A DNA stretch of 64,000 nucleotides from CAZTQN01 sp964615765 (GTDB lineage Bacteria > Planctomycetota > Phycisphaerae > Phycisphaerales > UBA1924): positions 1 through 64,000 of the forward strand of contig CAZTQN010000017.1 in assembly GCA_964615765.1 (NCBI GenBank), in the 5' to 3' direction. The position numbers were made by a program, and so were the translations under genes. The notes below the pieces were generated by a model that was not told the DNA's origin, did no database searches, and saw only the letters and a program-made list of their open reading frames with translations. This document shows, one piece after another, positions 1-9,070 of this stretch; within the stretch, counting starts at the first letter, position 1, and every line of letters starts with the position of its first letter.

Positions 1-1
1 C

Positions 2-703
2 AACAACTTCCTCGCCACCAAGATCTCCTTCATCAACGAGATGGCCAACCTCTGCGAGGCCTACGGCGCCAGCATCACCCGCGTCCGCGAAGGCATGTGC
101 TCCGACAAGCGCATCGGCAACGCCTTCCTCTACCCCGGCCTGGGCTACGGCGGCTCCTGCTTCCCGAAAGACACCCTCGCCTGCATCATGATGGGCGACA
201 AGGCCGGCATCGAAGCGACCCTCTCCAAAGCCGTTCACAACGTCAACCAGCGCCAGCGCGACCGCTTCTTCGACAAGATCCAAGGCCACTTCAAGAAAGA
301 CGGCGGGCTCTCCGGCAAGACCATCGCCTTCTGGGGCATCGCCTTCAAACCCCGCACCGACGACATCCGCGAAGCCCCCGCCCTCACCCTCATGCGCCGC
401 GCCATGGGCTTCGGCGCCAAGATCCGCGGCTACGACCCCGTCGCCAACGACAACGCCCGCGCCGAACTCGGCCCCAGCTACTCCATCCTCGATGACATGT
501 ACCAGGCCCTCGACGGCGCCGACGCACTCGTCATCTCCACCGACTGGGACGAGTTCAAAAGCCCCGACTTCCCCCGCATGGCCACGCTCATGAAGCGCAA
601 GGTCATCTTCGACGGCCGCAACCTCTACAAGATCGCCCAGATGCAGCAACTGGGCTTCGCCTACTACAGCGTCGGTCGCGCCCCCGCCCTCGCCCACGAC
701 TGA
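2..703 (+). CDS. UDP-glucose 6-dehydrogenase, C-terminal part
   Basis: This gene is cut by the left edge of the window; its frame is open from base 2 and 233 residues are visible. It would oxidise UDP-glucose to UDP-glucuronate (or a related nucleotide sugar) in the cytoplasm for polysaccharide synthesis. The conserved KISFINE segment lies at the start. The motif YGGSCFPKD, holding the catalytic cysteine (codon near 158), follows, and the C-terminal UDP-binding domain carries FWGIAFKPRTDD and the family's FDGRN ending. The NAD-binding domain lies off the window. A GDP-mannose dehydrogenase of the same family is the alternative. It converges on pheS and shares a terminator with it. Confidence 0.88.
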   Translation, partial: NNFLATKISFINEMANLCEAYGASITRVREGMCSDKRIGNAFLYPGLGYGGSCFPKDTLACIMMGDKAGIEATLSKAVHNVNQRQRDRFFDKIQGHFKKDGGLSGKTIAFWGIAFKPRTDDIREAPALTLMRRAMGFGAKIRGYDPVANDNARAELGPSYSILDDMYQALDGADALVISTDWDEFKSPDFPRMATLMKRKVIFDGRNLYKIAQMQQLGFAYYSVGRAPALAHD

Positions 704-743
704 CCCACGCGCCCAACCAATCCGCTCCCCACAACCCCCAAAG

Positions 744-771
744 CCCAGCGGCGCAAGCCGCTGGGCCTTTT
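744..771. terminator. Terminator hairpin between convergent genes
   Basis: CCCAGCGG and CCGCTGGG form a perfect 8-bp stem with a 6-nt loop, followed by CCTTTT on the plus strand. It sits between the ends of the UDP-glucose dehydrogenase gene and pheS and could serve both. Confidence 0.65.
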
Positions 772-774
772 CGT

Positions 775-1830
775 TCACACCTGCTTCAAAAACCGCACGT
801 CGTTCTCGAACAGCATCCGGATGTCCGGGATCCCGTACTTCCCCATCGTCAGCCGCTCGATCCCGAACCCGAATGCGAACCCGCTCCACTCTTCCGGGTC
901 GATCCCGCACATCTCCAGCACCGCCGGGTCGACCATCCCGCACCCGCCCAGCTCCATCCACCGCCACGGCTGCTCCGGGCGCAGGCGGATCTTCATGTCC
1001 ACCTCCGCGCTCGGCTCCGTGAACGGGAAATAGCTCGGCCGCAGACGCACGTCCGCCTCCGGCCCGAAGTACGCCCGCGCAAAGTGCAAGAGCGTGCTCT
1101 TGAGCTCCACCATCGACACCCCGCGGTCGATGTACAGCCCTTCGATCTGGTGGAACATGAAGCTGTGCGTCGCGTCCACCGTGTCCGGGCGGTACACCCG
1201 CCCCGGGGCCACGATCTTGATCGCCCGCTTGAGCCGCCCGCCCCCCTCCGCCACCGCCGCCTCCATCACGCGGATCTGCACCGTGCTGGTCTGGCTGCGC
1301 AGCATCCGCGGCTGCTTGTTCCTGAGCGGATCATCGATGTAGTAGTTGTCGATCGGCTCCCGGGCCGGATGCTCCGCCGGGATGTTCAGCTTGATGAAGT
1401 TGTGCTCGTCGTCCTCGAGCTCCGGCCCCTGCGCGACACCGAAGCCCATCCGCGCGAACACGTCCACCAGCTCGTCGCGCACGCGCGAGATGATGTGCCG
1501 CCGCCCCAGCCCGCCCGAGACGCTCAGCCCCGGCTCGGTCACGTCGATCATCGGCCCCGACGGGCCCGCCTTCGCGCCGCCGCCAGCGCCGAGCGCTTCC
1601 TGCCGCGCCTTGAACGCTTCTTCCAGCGCCGCCTTGACCTGATTCACCCTTGCCCCGACGGCCGGCTTGTCCGCCTTGGGCACGTCCTTGAGGGCCGCGA
1701 GCGCCGCCTTCACCTTGCCCGACCCGCCCAGGTACGCCGCCTTCCAACGCTCCAGCGCCTCGCCCGTCCCCGCCTCCGCCAGGCCCGCCAGCGCGCTCGT
1801 CTCCAGCTCGTTCAGCGACTCGATCGTCAT
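775..1830 (-). CDS. pheS: Phenylalanine--tRNA ligase alpha subunit
   Basis: Charges tRNA-Phe as part of an alpha2beta2 complex in the cytoplasm. The 351-residue length is normal for the bacterial alpha subunit. An N-terminal coiled-coil part is followed by the class II catalytic domain, with motif 2 around RPDTVDATHSFMFHQIEG and motif 3 near the end (GFGIERLTMGKYGIPDIR). The ATG at 1830 gives the usual N-terminus. pheT, often the next gene, is not downstream here because the gene converges directly on the UDP-glucose dehydrogenase gene, so the beta subunit must be encoded elsewhere. Confidence 0.96.
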   Translation of the reverse strand: MTIESLNELETSALAGLAEAGTGEALERWKAAYLGGSGKVKAALAALKDVPKADKPAVGARVNQVKAALEEAFKARQEALGAGGGAKAGPSGPMIDVTEPGLSVSGGLGRRHIISRVRDELVDVFARMGFGVAQGPELEDDEHNFIKLNIPAEHPAREPIDNYYIDDPLRNKQPRMLRSQTSTVQIRVMEAAVAEGGGRLKRAIKIVAPGRVYRPDTVDATHSFMFHQIEGLYIDRGVSMVELKSTLLHFARAYFGPEADVRLRPSYFPFTEPSAEVDMKIRLRPEQPWRWMELGGCGMVDPAVLEMCGIDPEEWSGFAFGFGIERLTMGKYGIPDIRMLFENDVRFLKQV

Positions 1831-1969
1831 GGCCCCAGCGTAGCCAAACGACGCCGCAAAAACACAGCCGCCGAGCGCTCAAGCGCCCGGCGGCTGATAG
1901 CTTGCTCTCCGGATCGATCCGCTGCGGATCAGCCCGCCGCGGATCGGCCCGGTTCAGTTCAGCTGGCGA

Positions 1970-2305
1970 TTACTGCGCCGCGCCCGTGCAGGCCTTCTTG
2001 GCGCCGCAGGACTTGGAGCATTCCTTCTTCTCGCTGACCATGCTGGGCGAGACGTCGGCCGACTTGGCGCCGCAGGACTTCGAGCAGTCCTTCTTCTCGC
2101 TCACCATGCCCGGAGCGACTTCGCCGCTCGAGCACTTCTTCGCGCACTCGCTGGAGCACGACTTCTTCTCGCTCACCATCGAGGCCGACACGGCCTTGTC
2201 CTTGCCGCAGCAGTCGCCGCAGTCCTTCTCCTTGGCGCACCCGCTGAGCAGAGTCGCGGCGGCCACGCAACACACCATGCCGAACCCGAGTTTGAACTGA
2301 CGCAT
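1970..2305 (-). CDS. Small Cys-rich repeat lipoprotein
   Basis: Predicted 111-residue lipoprotein of unknown role. A lipoprotein signal peptide ends in the lipobox LLSGC. The mature part holds three near-identical repeats of the form SMVSEKKxCSxxC, each carrying a pair or more of cysteines (CSSEC, CSKSC, CSKSC), after an initial CGDCCGK. The start at 2305 is preferred over an upstream in-frame ATG because AAGGAG lies just upstream of it. The regular cysteine pairs suggest metal binding or disulfides, but this is inference. A second Cys-rich lipoprotein lies about 440 bp upstream on the same strand. Confidence 0.7.
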   Translation of the reverse strand: MRQFKLGFGMVCCVAAATLLSGCAKEKDCGDCCGKDKAVSASMVSEKKSCSSECAKKCSSGEVAPGMVSEKKDCSKSCGAKSADVSPSMVSEKKECSKSCGAKKACTGAAQ

Positions 2306-2743
2306 CGATCGTTCTCCTTCGCAGTGTGGTTGAAAATCGAAATCGCCGAACAGGCACCTCGCCCGCCCAGCAGCCAAGCCCCACCACCCGACAGCCTACG
2401 CCGCCCGACACCCAGAGAACCCGAGCGCCGACCGGACAGACACCTCGGTCAATACACCGTGTACCCGCTGCACGACGCCGCGGATGCACGGTTCGACCCA
2501 CACTATCGCAAATCGTTCCAGAAAAACCACAGATTCACCAAGAATCGCGCACCTTGGCCGGGAACCCGCGCCAATCCCCCCGCGTGTGCCCCAGGCACCG
2601 CCGCCAAACGGGCCCGAGATCGGTGAAAACACAGGCTGGGGCGATAACCGCGCCGGCGAGCACCGACCACAACGCCCGCGCCGCCCACGTCGCCAGCACG
2701 TCCGCCGGGCCGCCCGGCTCCTCGCCGGCTCACACACCAGGGT
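2306..2743. other. Intergenic stretch, no gene recognised
   Basis: About 440 bases between the two Cys-rich lipoprotein genes. Open frames here are random-looking Pro/Arg-rich readings. It must hold the promoter of the 1970-2305 gene, but no convincing -35/-10 pair was recognised. Confidence 0.5.
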
Positions 2744-2935
2744 TTACTTGCCGGCCGGGGTCTTGGCGTCCGGGCCGCCGCACTTGCCGCAGCACGTCCC
2801 GCCCGCGGCCATCTTCGCCTTGCAGGCTTCGCCGCCGCCGGCGCAGTCGGAGCAGGTGTCCGCGTTCTTCGCGCACCCGGTCAACGTACACGCCGCCAGC
2901 GCCAGCGCCGACACCGCCGTCACGATCTTCTTCAT
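2744..2935 (-). CDS. Small Cys-rich lipoprotein
   Basis: A 63-residue product with a typical lipoprotein signal (MKKIVTAVSALALAACTLTGC) and a short mature part with seven further cysteines arranged as CSDC, C, CCGKC. It shares only the layout, not obvious sequence, with the neighbouring repeat lipoprotein, so the two may have a related envelope or metal-related role. That function is inferred. The gene lies downstream of rplQ on the same strand, separated by about 110 bases. Confidence 0.68.
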   Translation of the reverse strand: MKKIVTAVSALALAACTLTGCAKNADTCSDCAGGGEACKAKMAAGGTCCGKCGGPDAKTPAGK

Positions 2936-3048
2936 GGGAGATCTCCGTCGCTCACACCCGCACCGACCCCCACCGTCGCGGCGGCCCGCCCCGGCTCAAG
3001 CCGACGGGCGGACGTCTCGAACAGCATAGCCGGTTCCGGGTGACCCGT

Positions 3049-3681
3049 TCAGGCCGCCGGAGCCTCGGCCGGCTTGCCGCCTTCCTTGCGGAGCTTGGCG
3101 GCGAACGCCGTGCGACGGTCCGCCTTGCGGCGACGCGTGCTCGGCCGACCGCCGACTTCCGGGCCATCCTCGGCCCCGACGAACTGGATCACGCACAGCT
3201 CGGCCCCGTCACCGATGCGGTGCCGCCCGAGCTTCACGATCCGCGTGTACCCGCCCGCGCGATCGCGGAAACGCGGACCCACGTTTTCGAAGATGTGCTT
3301 GACGATCTTCGGGCTCTTGCGCAGTTCGCCGTAGCGGTTGCGCTCAACCACGCCTTCCGGCAGCTTGAAGAAGCGCCCGGCGCGATCCTTCAGATCGCCG
3401 ACGGCCTGCTTCTCCTGGTCGCTGGCGCCCTTGGGCAGGTACATCCAGTCGAACGCGAGCTTGTCCCCGCCCAGCTTCGAGATCACCCGACGACGGGCCG
3501 ACAGCGACCCCTCCTTCGCGTCGGTCACGATCTTCTCGACAAACGGCTGCAGGCACTTGGCCTTCGGGATCGTCGTCACGATCTGCCCGTGCTGGAACAG
3601 ACCCAGCGCCAGGTTGCGGACCGTCGACAGCCGGTGCGCCGTCGTCCGACCCAGCCGATATCCACCTCTGCGGTGACGCAT
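3049..3681 (-). CDS. rplQ: 50S ribosomal protein L17 with C-terminal extension
   Basis: Large-subunit protein near the exit tunnel. Residues 1 to about 120 match L17 (MRHRRGGYRLGRTTAHR, LFQHGQIVTTIPKAK). The protein is 210 residues against a usual 115-130. The extra C-terminal part is rich in Arg, Lys, Ala and Glu and ends PAEAPAA. It is the last gene of the ribosomal supercluster, about 250 bases after rpoA. Confidence 0.95.
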   Translation of the reverse strand: MRHRRGGYRLGRTTAHRLSTVRNLALGLFQHGQIVTTIPKAKCLQPFVEKIVTDAKEGSLSARRRVISKLGGDKLAFDWMYLPKGASDQEKQAVGDLKDRAGRFFKLPEGVVERNRYGELRKSPKIVKHIFENVGPRFRDRAGGYTRIVKLGRHRIGDGAELCVIQFVGAEDGPEVGGRPSTRRRKADRRTAFAAKLRKEGGKPAEAPAA

Positions 3682-3931
3682 GACCCAACTCCTGACCGTT
3701 CGTGTGCCGCCCTCGGTTCCGGCCTGGCCTCACGCCAGGCCCGCACCCAGGGACGGGTCGAGATTCTAGCCCGCACACGACGGGAAAAACACTTCCCGCC
3801 GCACGCCACCCGTACCCCCCCATCACCCACCCGTCCAACCAATCGGCCGCCGGAACGCTGATCCCGGCGACCCGTTATCCGAACCCCAACCCCCCCAAAC
3901 CCCAGAGCCCCAACCGACCAGGCCGGCCGCC

Positions 3932-4948
3932 TTACGACGCCGGGATCGGGTTGGTCGGCGTGACGCCCTCGGGCAGCTTCATGCCCAGGTCCAGGCCCAT
4001 GTCCTGCAGCTTCTTCTTGACTTCGCGCAGGCTTGTCCGCCCGAACGACCGCACCTTCAAGAGGTCCGCGTCGGTCCGGATGACCAGGTCCGCCACCGTC
4101 TGCACCCGCGCCGATTCCAGGCAGTTGCTCGCCCGCACCGACAGGTCCAGGTCCGTGATCGGCATGTTCAGCTTGCGGATCAGCTCCTCGTCGACGCCCG
4201 CCGCCTTCGCCGCCTCTTCGCTGACCGTCTCCTGGCCCAGCTCGAAGTACTGCACGAACGGGTTGAGGTGCTTGCGCAGGATCTTGGCCGCCTCGACCAG
4301 CGCCATCTCCGGCGTCACCGTCCCGTTGGTCCAGATGTCCATGATCAGCTTGTCGTAGTTGGTGCGCTGACCGACGCGGGTCTCCTCGACCTTGTACCGC
4401 ACGCGCAGCACCGGCGAGTAGATCGCGTCCACCGGGATCAGGCCGATCTCCTGATCTTCCTGCCGGTTGTACTGCTCGCTGGCCGGCACGTACCCGCGCC
4501 CCTTGCCGACGCGCAGTTCCATCTCGAAATCGACCTTGTCGGTCAGCGTGCAGATGACGGCGTCCTTGCTGACGATCGTCACCGACGCGTCACCCTCGAT
4601 CAGGTCCGCCGTCACGTCGCCGGGCCCGGTCGCCGCGACCTGCAGCACCTTGGGCTCGTCGCCCTCCATCTTGAGGATCAGCCCCTTGATGTTCAGCACC
4701 ACGTCCGTCACGTCCTGCAGGACGCCGGGCAGCGTGGTGAACTCGTGCGGAGCCCCCTTGATCTTGACCGCCGTGATCGCCGCCCCCTCGAGCGAGGACA
4801 GCAGGATCCGACGCAGAGAGTTCCCGATCGTGGTCCCGAAGCCGCGTTCGAACGGTTCGATGACGAACCGCCCGAACGTGTCGCTGCGGAACTTCGGATC
4901 GCTGACGACCTTGCTGGGCAGTTCCAGCCCGCGCCACCGGATGCGCAT
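3932..4948 (-). CDS. rpoA: DNA-directed RNA polymerase subunit alpha
   Basis: Scaffold for polymerase assembly and, through its C-terminal domain, a contact for UP elements and activators. The 338 residues include the N-terminal dimerisation domain (FGTTIGNSLRRILLSSLEGAAITAVKI region) and the C-terminal helix-hairpin-helix domain (residues about 255-325, with LSVRASNCLESA and VRSFGRTSLREVKKKL). It lies between rpsK and rplQ. rpsD, which commonly precedes it, is absent; about 190 bases with no gene separate rpoA from rpsK. Confidence 0.98.
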   Translation of the reverse strand: MRIRWRGLELPSKVVSDPKFRSDTFGRFVIEPFERGFGTTIGNSLRRILLSSLEGAAITAVKIKGAPHEFTTLPGVLQDVTDVVLNIKGLILKMEGDEPKVLQVAATGPGDVTADLIEGDASVTIVSKDAVICTLTDKVDFEMELRVGKGRGYVPASEQYNRQEDQEIGLIPVDAIYSPVLRVRYKVEETRVGQRTNYDKLIMDIWTNGTVTPEMALVEAAKILRKHLNPFVQYFELGQETVSEEAAKAAGVDEELIRKLNMPITDLDLSVRASNCLESARVQTVADLVIRTDADLLKVRSFGRTSLREVKKKLQDMGLDLGMKLPEGVTPTNPIPAS

Positions 4949-5142
4949 GCCACAGTCCCTCGTGCTCGGCTAAGTTCCCGTCGAACCAGAGCCCGTCGCG
5001 TATGCGAGTTGCGCCGACCGGCCGAACTCGGCACGGCGCCCTCTTCTGTGCGCGGGCGGAAAATCTGTCCAACCGCGGCGGGCCTTCGCCATCACCGGCA
5101 AAGACCGCCGCGGGTCTCATCCGTCGCAGCCGCGAGCGCGTT

Positions 5143-5520
5143 TTACACGCGGCGACGCTTGGGCGGGCGGCAGCCGTTGTGCGGGATCGGCGTGTGATCC
5201 TCGATCGCCGTCACGCGGATGCCGGTCGAGACCAGCCCCGTGACCGCCGACTCACGCCCCGCGCCCGTGCCCTTCACGAACACCTCGACCTCGGCGACCC
5301 CGATCTTGCGGGCCTTCTGCCCGGCGCTCTCGCCCGCACGCGTCGCCGCGAACGGCGTCGCCTTGCGCGCGCCCTTGAAGCCCATCGTGCCCGCCGAGTC
5401 CCAGCACAGCGTCTCGCCGTTCACGTCCGTGACGGTCACGATCGTGTTGTTCTGGCTCGCCCGCACGTGCGCAATGCCGCGGGTGACGTTCTTCCGGACC
5501 TTCTTCGCTTTCTTCGCCAT
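5143..5520 (-). CDS. rpsK: 30S ribosomal protein S11
   Basis: Small-subunit platform protein of 125 residues, normal length. Conserved stretches include GIAHVRASQNNTIVTVTD, GFKGARKATPFAA and the C-terminal DHTPIPHNGCRPPKRRRV. It is read between rpsM and rpoA; its upstream gap holds an inverted pair of family A repeats. Confidence 0.97.
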   Translation of the reverse strand: MAKKAKKVRKNVTRGIAHVRASQNNTIVTVTDVNGETLCWDSAGTMGFKGARKATPFAATRAGESAGQKARKIGVAEVEVFVKGTGAGRESAVTGLVSTGIRVTAIEDHTPIPHNGCRPPKRRRV

Positions 5521-5563
5521 GCTTCCCTCGTGCGGATCATCCGACCTTGGTCGTACCCGCGGG

Positions 5564-5663
5564 GCTAGGCACTAGGCACTGGGCACTAGGCACTAGCCGA
5601 TCTTCCGTCGGTATCAACTATTCTTTGCTCGCACTAGTGCCCAGTGCCTAGTGCCCAGTGCCT
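5564..5663. repeat. Inverted pair of family A repeats between rpsM and rpsK
   Basis: Family A is an 8-10-base motif, GGCACTAGGCACTGGGCACT, repeated in tandem. One copy runs left to right at 5564-5597 and the other as its reverse complement at 5632-5662, separated by about 31 unique bases. The arms can pair over more than 20 bases, so the transcript between rpsM and rpsK could fold into a large hairpin. Confidence 0.8.
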
Positions 5664-5666
5664 GAA

Positions 5667-6047
5667 TTACTTCGCCTTGACGCCCTTCTTACCGGCGACC
5701 GTCTTCTTCTTGCCCTTGCGGGTGCGGGCGTTGGAGCGGGTCCGCTGGCCGCGCGTCGGCAGGCCGCGGCGGTGCCGCTCGCCACGGTACGACTTGGTGT
5801 CCTTCAGCCGCTGGATGTCCTGCTGCACCTTGCGGCGCAGGGCCCCCTCGACCAGGATCGTGTTGTCGATGATCTCGTTGATCTTCGACAGCGCGACTTC
5901 ATCCACCTCTGACGCCCGCGCGTCCGGGTTGATGTTCGCTTCCGTCAGCACATCCTTGGCCACCTTCGGGCCCACGCCGTGGATGTACTGCAGCGCGAAG
6001 TAGATCTTCTTCTTCTCGGGAATGTCGATACCAGCAACACGCGGCAT
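5667..6047 (-). CDS. rpsM: 30S ribosomal protein S13
   Basis: Small-subunit head protein, 126 residues. It begins MPRVAGIDIPEKKKIYFAL and ends with the basic GLPTRGQRTRSNARTRKGKK tail typical of S13. The start at 6047 is chosen over an in-frame ATG ten codons upstream because the family begins at this point. It lies between rpmJ and rpsK. Confidence 0.97.
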   Translation of the reverse strand: MPRVAGIDIPEKKKIYFALQYIHGVGPKVAKDVLTEANINPDARASEVDEVALSKINEIIDNTILVEGALRRKVQQDIQRLKDTKSYRGERHRRGLPTRGQRTRSNARTRKGKKKTVAGKKGVKAK

Positions 6048-6126
6048 TCTTCTTTCCTGCTCCTGCCCGCTCTGCACGGGCCTCGCTCACCGGCCGGATG
6101 TGCCGGATGGACTCACCGTCTTGCGC

Positions 6127-6243
6127 TCAGCCCTGCACCTGCTTGTGCTTCGGATCCGCCTTGCAGATCACGCGCACCTTCCCCTTCCGCCGAACAATCT
6201 GGCACGAGCCGCACACCTTCTTGACACTCGCCTTCACCTTCAT
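6127..6243 (-). CDS. rpmJ: 50S ribosomal protein L36
   Basis: A 38-residue gene that is easily missed because of its size. The product starts MKVKASVKKVCGSCQ and ends ADPKHKQVQG, with zinc ligands C11, C14, C27 and a histidine near residue 33. It is one residue longer than the common 37-residue form, in the loop between the last cysteine and the histidine. It lies between infA and rpsM, its usual place. Confidence 0.93.
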   Translation of the reverse strand: MKVKASVKKVCGSCQIVRRKGKVRVICKADPKHKQVQG

Positions 6244-6385
6244 CGCTCAGCCCGTCCTTCGTTCGCTCACGGAAAAGTTCAAAAAACGTGGGAGGGATCC
6301 TAGGTCGCCCCCACACCACTGTCACCTGCCCCCCCACCAGCCCCCGCCAACCCACGCCAAGCCCGTGCTCAGTGCCGGCCCATGC

Positions 6386-6604
6386 TCAGTGCCGGTAGGT
6401 AATCCGGGCCTTGCTCAGGTCGTACGGGCTCAGTTCCACCGTCACCTTGTCGCCCGGCAGGATGCGGATGTAGTTCATCCGCATTTTCCCCGACACGTAC
6501 GCCAGCACCTTGTGATCGTTGGGAAGCTTCACCATGAACATCGCGTTCGGCAAGGCTTCCACCACCACCGCGTCCAAGGTCAGTTTGTCGTCTTCTTTGC
6601 TCAT
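6386..6604 (-). CDS. infA: Translation initiation factor IF-1
   Basis: Binds the 30S A site during initiation. The 72-residue OB-fold protein starts MSKEDDKLTLDAVVVEALPN and contains GKMRMNYIRILPGDKVTVELSPYDLSKARITYR. The start at 6604 is preferred over an ATG eight codons upstream because it matches the family N-terminus. It directly follows secY; adk and map, often found in between, are absent. Confidence 0.96.
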   Translation of the reverse strand: MSKEDDKLTLDAVVVEALPNAMFMVKLPNDHKVLAYVSGKMRMNYIRILPGDKVTVELSPYDLSKARITYRH

Positions 6605-6692
6605 GCCTGCTCGTTCCCCCTCCACCACCCGAACCCGATTCCGCCCGAACCCGATGTCATCCGAACTAGCCCCACCCGCCCCGTGATTCGAT

Positions 6693-8090
6693 TCAGCCCG
6701 CCGTCCGACCCCCGGCCCCGCCCGACTCGTTGCCCAGGAACCCGGCGTAGTTCCGCATCAGCAGGTTGGCCTCGACACGTTGCACGAAGTCCAGCACCAC
6801 CGACACGACGATGAGCAGGCCCGTGCCGCCCAGGAATTGCGTCACGTTGGCCGGGATGGCCAGGGCCGTGTTGATGACCATGGGCAGCACGGCGATCACC
6901 GCCAGGAACGCGGCCCCGACGAAGGTGATGCGTTCCATCACCGTCTCGAGGTACTCCGCCGTGCGCGGCCCCGGGCGCAGGCCCGGGATGAACGACCCGT
7001 TGTCCCGGAGCTGTTTGCTCATCTCTTCCGGGTTGAACTGCACCGTGATCCAGAAGTACGAGAAGAAGTAGATCAGCGCGACCTCGAAGATCACGTACAG
7101 GAACTGCCCCATCGCGAACTCGTCGCCTAGCCACCGCGTCGAGCGGACCCAGATCGAGTCCGGATCACTCGCCACGCGGGCCTGCTCGGCGAGGGCCGAG
7201 AAGATCACGCTCGGGAAGATCATCAGCGAGCTGGCAAAGATGACGGGCATGACCCCGCCGTGGTTCACACGCAGGGGCAGATAGCTCCGCTGCCCGCCGA
7301 AGACCTTGCGCCCGCGGGTGTGCTTGGCCTGCTGGATGGGGATCCGCCGCTGCGCGATCGTCATGACGACCGAGCCGGCGACCACCAGCACGAAGCCCCC
7401 GATGATGAAGAACAGGCCCGGGAAGCCGATCCCGCTGGTCCCGCCGACGCCGCCGGGGTTGAAGTTCTGGACGACCCAGAGGATGGCCCCGGGCATGCCC
7501 GTGAGGATGCCGGCGGCGATGATGAGCGAGATCCCGTTGCCGATCCCGAACTTGTCGATCTGCTCGCCCAGCCAGACGAGGAACATCGTCCCCGCCGTCA
7601 GGGCCGCGACCGCCATCACCCACCACATGAAGTTGCCCGACCACGCCGGGTACAGCAGGCCCTGGGCGTTGATGTACTGCAGCCAGCCGATCCCCTGCAC
7701 GATGCACAGGCCGATCGTCGCCAGCCGGGTCCATTCGTTGATCTTCTGCCGCCCCGTGGGGCCTTCCTGCTGAAGCGCTTTCAGCGAGGGAATGACCTGA
7801 CCCATGAGCTGGAAAATGATCGACGCCGAGATATACGGCATCACGCCCAGGCCGAAGATCGTCGAGTGGCTGAACGCCCCGCCCGAGAAGATCGAGACGA
7901 ACGTCCCGATGCGCCCGAGGGCCGTGCCGTCTTCCGCCTGGCGCTTGAAGAACTCAACCAGCTGCTCCTGGTTCACGCCCGGGAGCGGGATCCAGTGCCC
8001 AATCCGGAACACGGCGAGCATCCCCAAGGTGAACAGCACCTTGGTCCGCAGCTCCGGGATCCGAAAGACATTGAGAAATGCCTGCAGCAT
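6693..8090 (-). CDS. secY: Protein translocase subunit SecY
   Basis: Channel-forming subunit of the Sec translocon in the inner membrane. The 465-residue protein shows about ten hydrophobic segments. Recognisable family stretches are RIPELRTKVLFTLGMLAVFRIG at the N-terminus, LGVMPYISASIIFQLMGQVIPSL in the plug/TM2 area, and the TM8-TM10 area with FFSYFWITVQFNPEEMSKQL. It follows rplO, as in other spc operons. Confidence 0.97.
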   Translation of the reverse strand: MLQAFLNVFRIPELRTKVLFTLGMLAVFRIGHWIPLPGVNQEQLVEFFKRQAEDGTALGRIGTFVSIFSGGAFSHSTIFGLGVMPYISASIIFQLMGQVIPSLKALQQEGPTGRQKINEWTRLATIGLCIVQGIGWLQYINAQGLLYPAWSGNFMWWVMAVAALTAGTMFLVWLGEQIDKFGIGNGISLIIAAGILTGMPGAILWVVQNFNPGGVGGTSGIGFPGLFFIIGGFVLVVAGSVVMTIAQRRIPIQQAKHTRGRKVFGGQRSYLPLRVNHGGVMPVIFASSLMIFPSVIFSALAEQARVASDPDSIWVRSTRWLGDEFAMGQFLYVIFEVALIYFFSYFWITVQFNPEEMSKQLRDNGSFIPGLRPGPRTAEYLETVMERITFVGAAFLAVIAVLPMVINTALAIPANVTQFLGGTGLLIVVSVVLDFVQRVEANLLMRNYAGFLGNESGGAGGRTAG

Positions 8091-8228
8091 GCAGCGGTCC
8101 GTGCCTCCGACCCGACCAACCCGGGCCCCCGTCCACCTGATTCGCCCGGTTCACGCGCCCGGTCACGCGCCCGGTTCACGCATCCGATCACCCGGCAGGG
8201 TAGCCGGCGCGGGGCCGGCCGCCGCGCC

Positions 8229-8948
8229 TTAGTCGTTGCCCTTCTCAGGCTTGGCCTTCTTCTCGCCGGCGGGCTTGTCACCCGCGGGCTTGGCCGCCTT
8301 GGCCGGCTTCTCGGCCTTGGCCTTGTCGGCGCCGCCCGCGGCCGCGTCGGCCTTGCCGGCCTCGGCTTCCGCCGCGGCCTTGGCCCCGCGGCTCTTCCCG
8401 CCGCGGTGCAGTTTCTTGGTCAGGTTCTTTGGCGTCAGGTCGTCGGACCCGCGATCGATCCCGCGCACCTTGTCGCGCCGCGAGCCCGTCTCGGTCACCT
8501 TCCCGCCCGCCTCTTCGATCCGCTTGCGAGCGCTCGCCGTCACCCGCGCCGCCGTCACGTCCAACTTCACCTTCAGCGCCGAGTCCTTCAGCATGTCGCC
8601 CAGGATCTTCAGCTCGCGGCTGACGTCGCGGATCAGGCCCGCCTTGATCAGCGTCTCCGAGTTCACAACCCCGCCCTTGGCGAAGTTCGGGTGGGCCAGA
8701 ATCTCGCGCAGGTTCACCGTCCAGAACTGCGTCGTGAAGTTCACGTTCGAGAAGCCGAACTTCCGCAGGCGGCGGAAATACGGCATCTGACCACCTTCGA
8801 ACGCCAGCTTCGACGCGTGCCCAGAGCGCGACGACGCACCCTTCTGCCCGCGGCCCGAGCGACGACCCGTCCCCGAGCCCGTCCCGCGACCCACGCGCTT
8901 GCGGTCCTTGTACTTCCCGGCCAGGGCGGTGATGTCGTGAATCATCAT
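8229..8948 (-). CDS. rplO: 50S ribosomal protein L15 with long C-terminal tail
   Basis: Large-subunit assembly protein. Residues 1 to about 150 match L15 (GRGTGSGTGRRSGRGQKG, FEGGQMPYFRRLRKFGF). The protein is 239 residues against a usual 145-150; residues after about 160 are an Ala/Lys/Glu/Gly-rich, charged tail ending KAKPEKGND. A GGAG lies 8 bases before the first of two consecutive ATG codons. rpmD (L30), usually between rpsE and rplO, is absent. Confidence 0.95.
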   Translation of the reverse strand: MMIHDITALAGKYKDRKRVGRGTGSGTGRRSGRGQKGASSRSGHASKLAFEGGQMPYFRRLRKFGFSNVNFTTQFWTVNLREILAHPNFAKGGVVNSETLIKAGLIRDVSRELKILGDMLKDSALKVKLDVTAARVTASARKRIEEAGGKVTETGSRRDKVRGIDRGSDDLTPKNLTKKLHRGGKSRGAKAAAEAEAGKADAAAGGADKAKAEKPAKAAKPAGDKPAGEKKAKPEKGND

Positions 8949-9070
8949 GATCGAAACTCCAAGGCGTTGGTGCTCGTCCCGCTCAACACGGGACCTTCAG
9001 TCCTTGCCAACCTGACCGTCCGTCCCGTCCGGTCACCCCATCCCCCCACTGCCCCACCGACCGCAATCCA

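Noticed and set aside
2326..3861. Long plus-strand frame across the lipoprotein and rplQ genes
   Set aside because: Its translation is Arg/Pro-rich shadow coding of GC-rich minus-strand genes.
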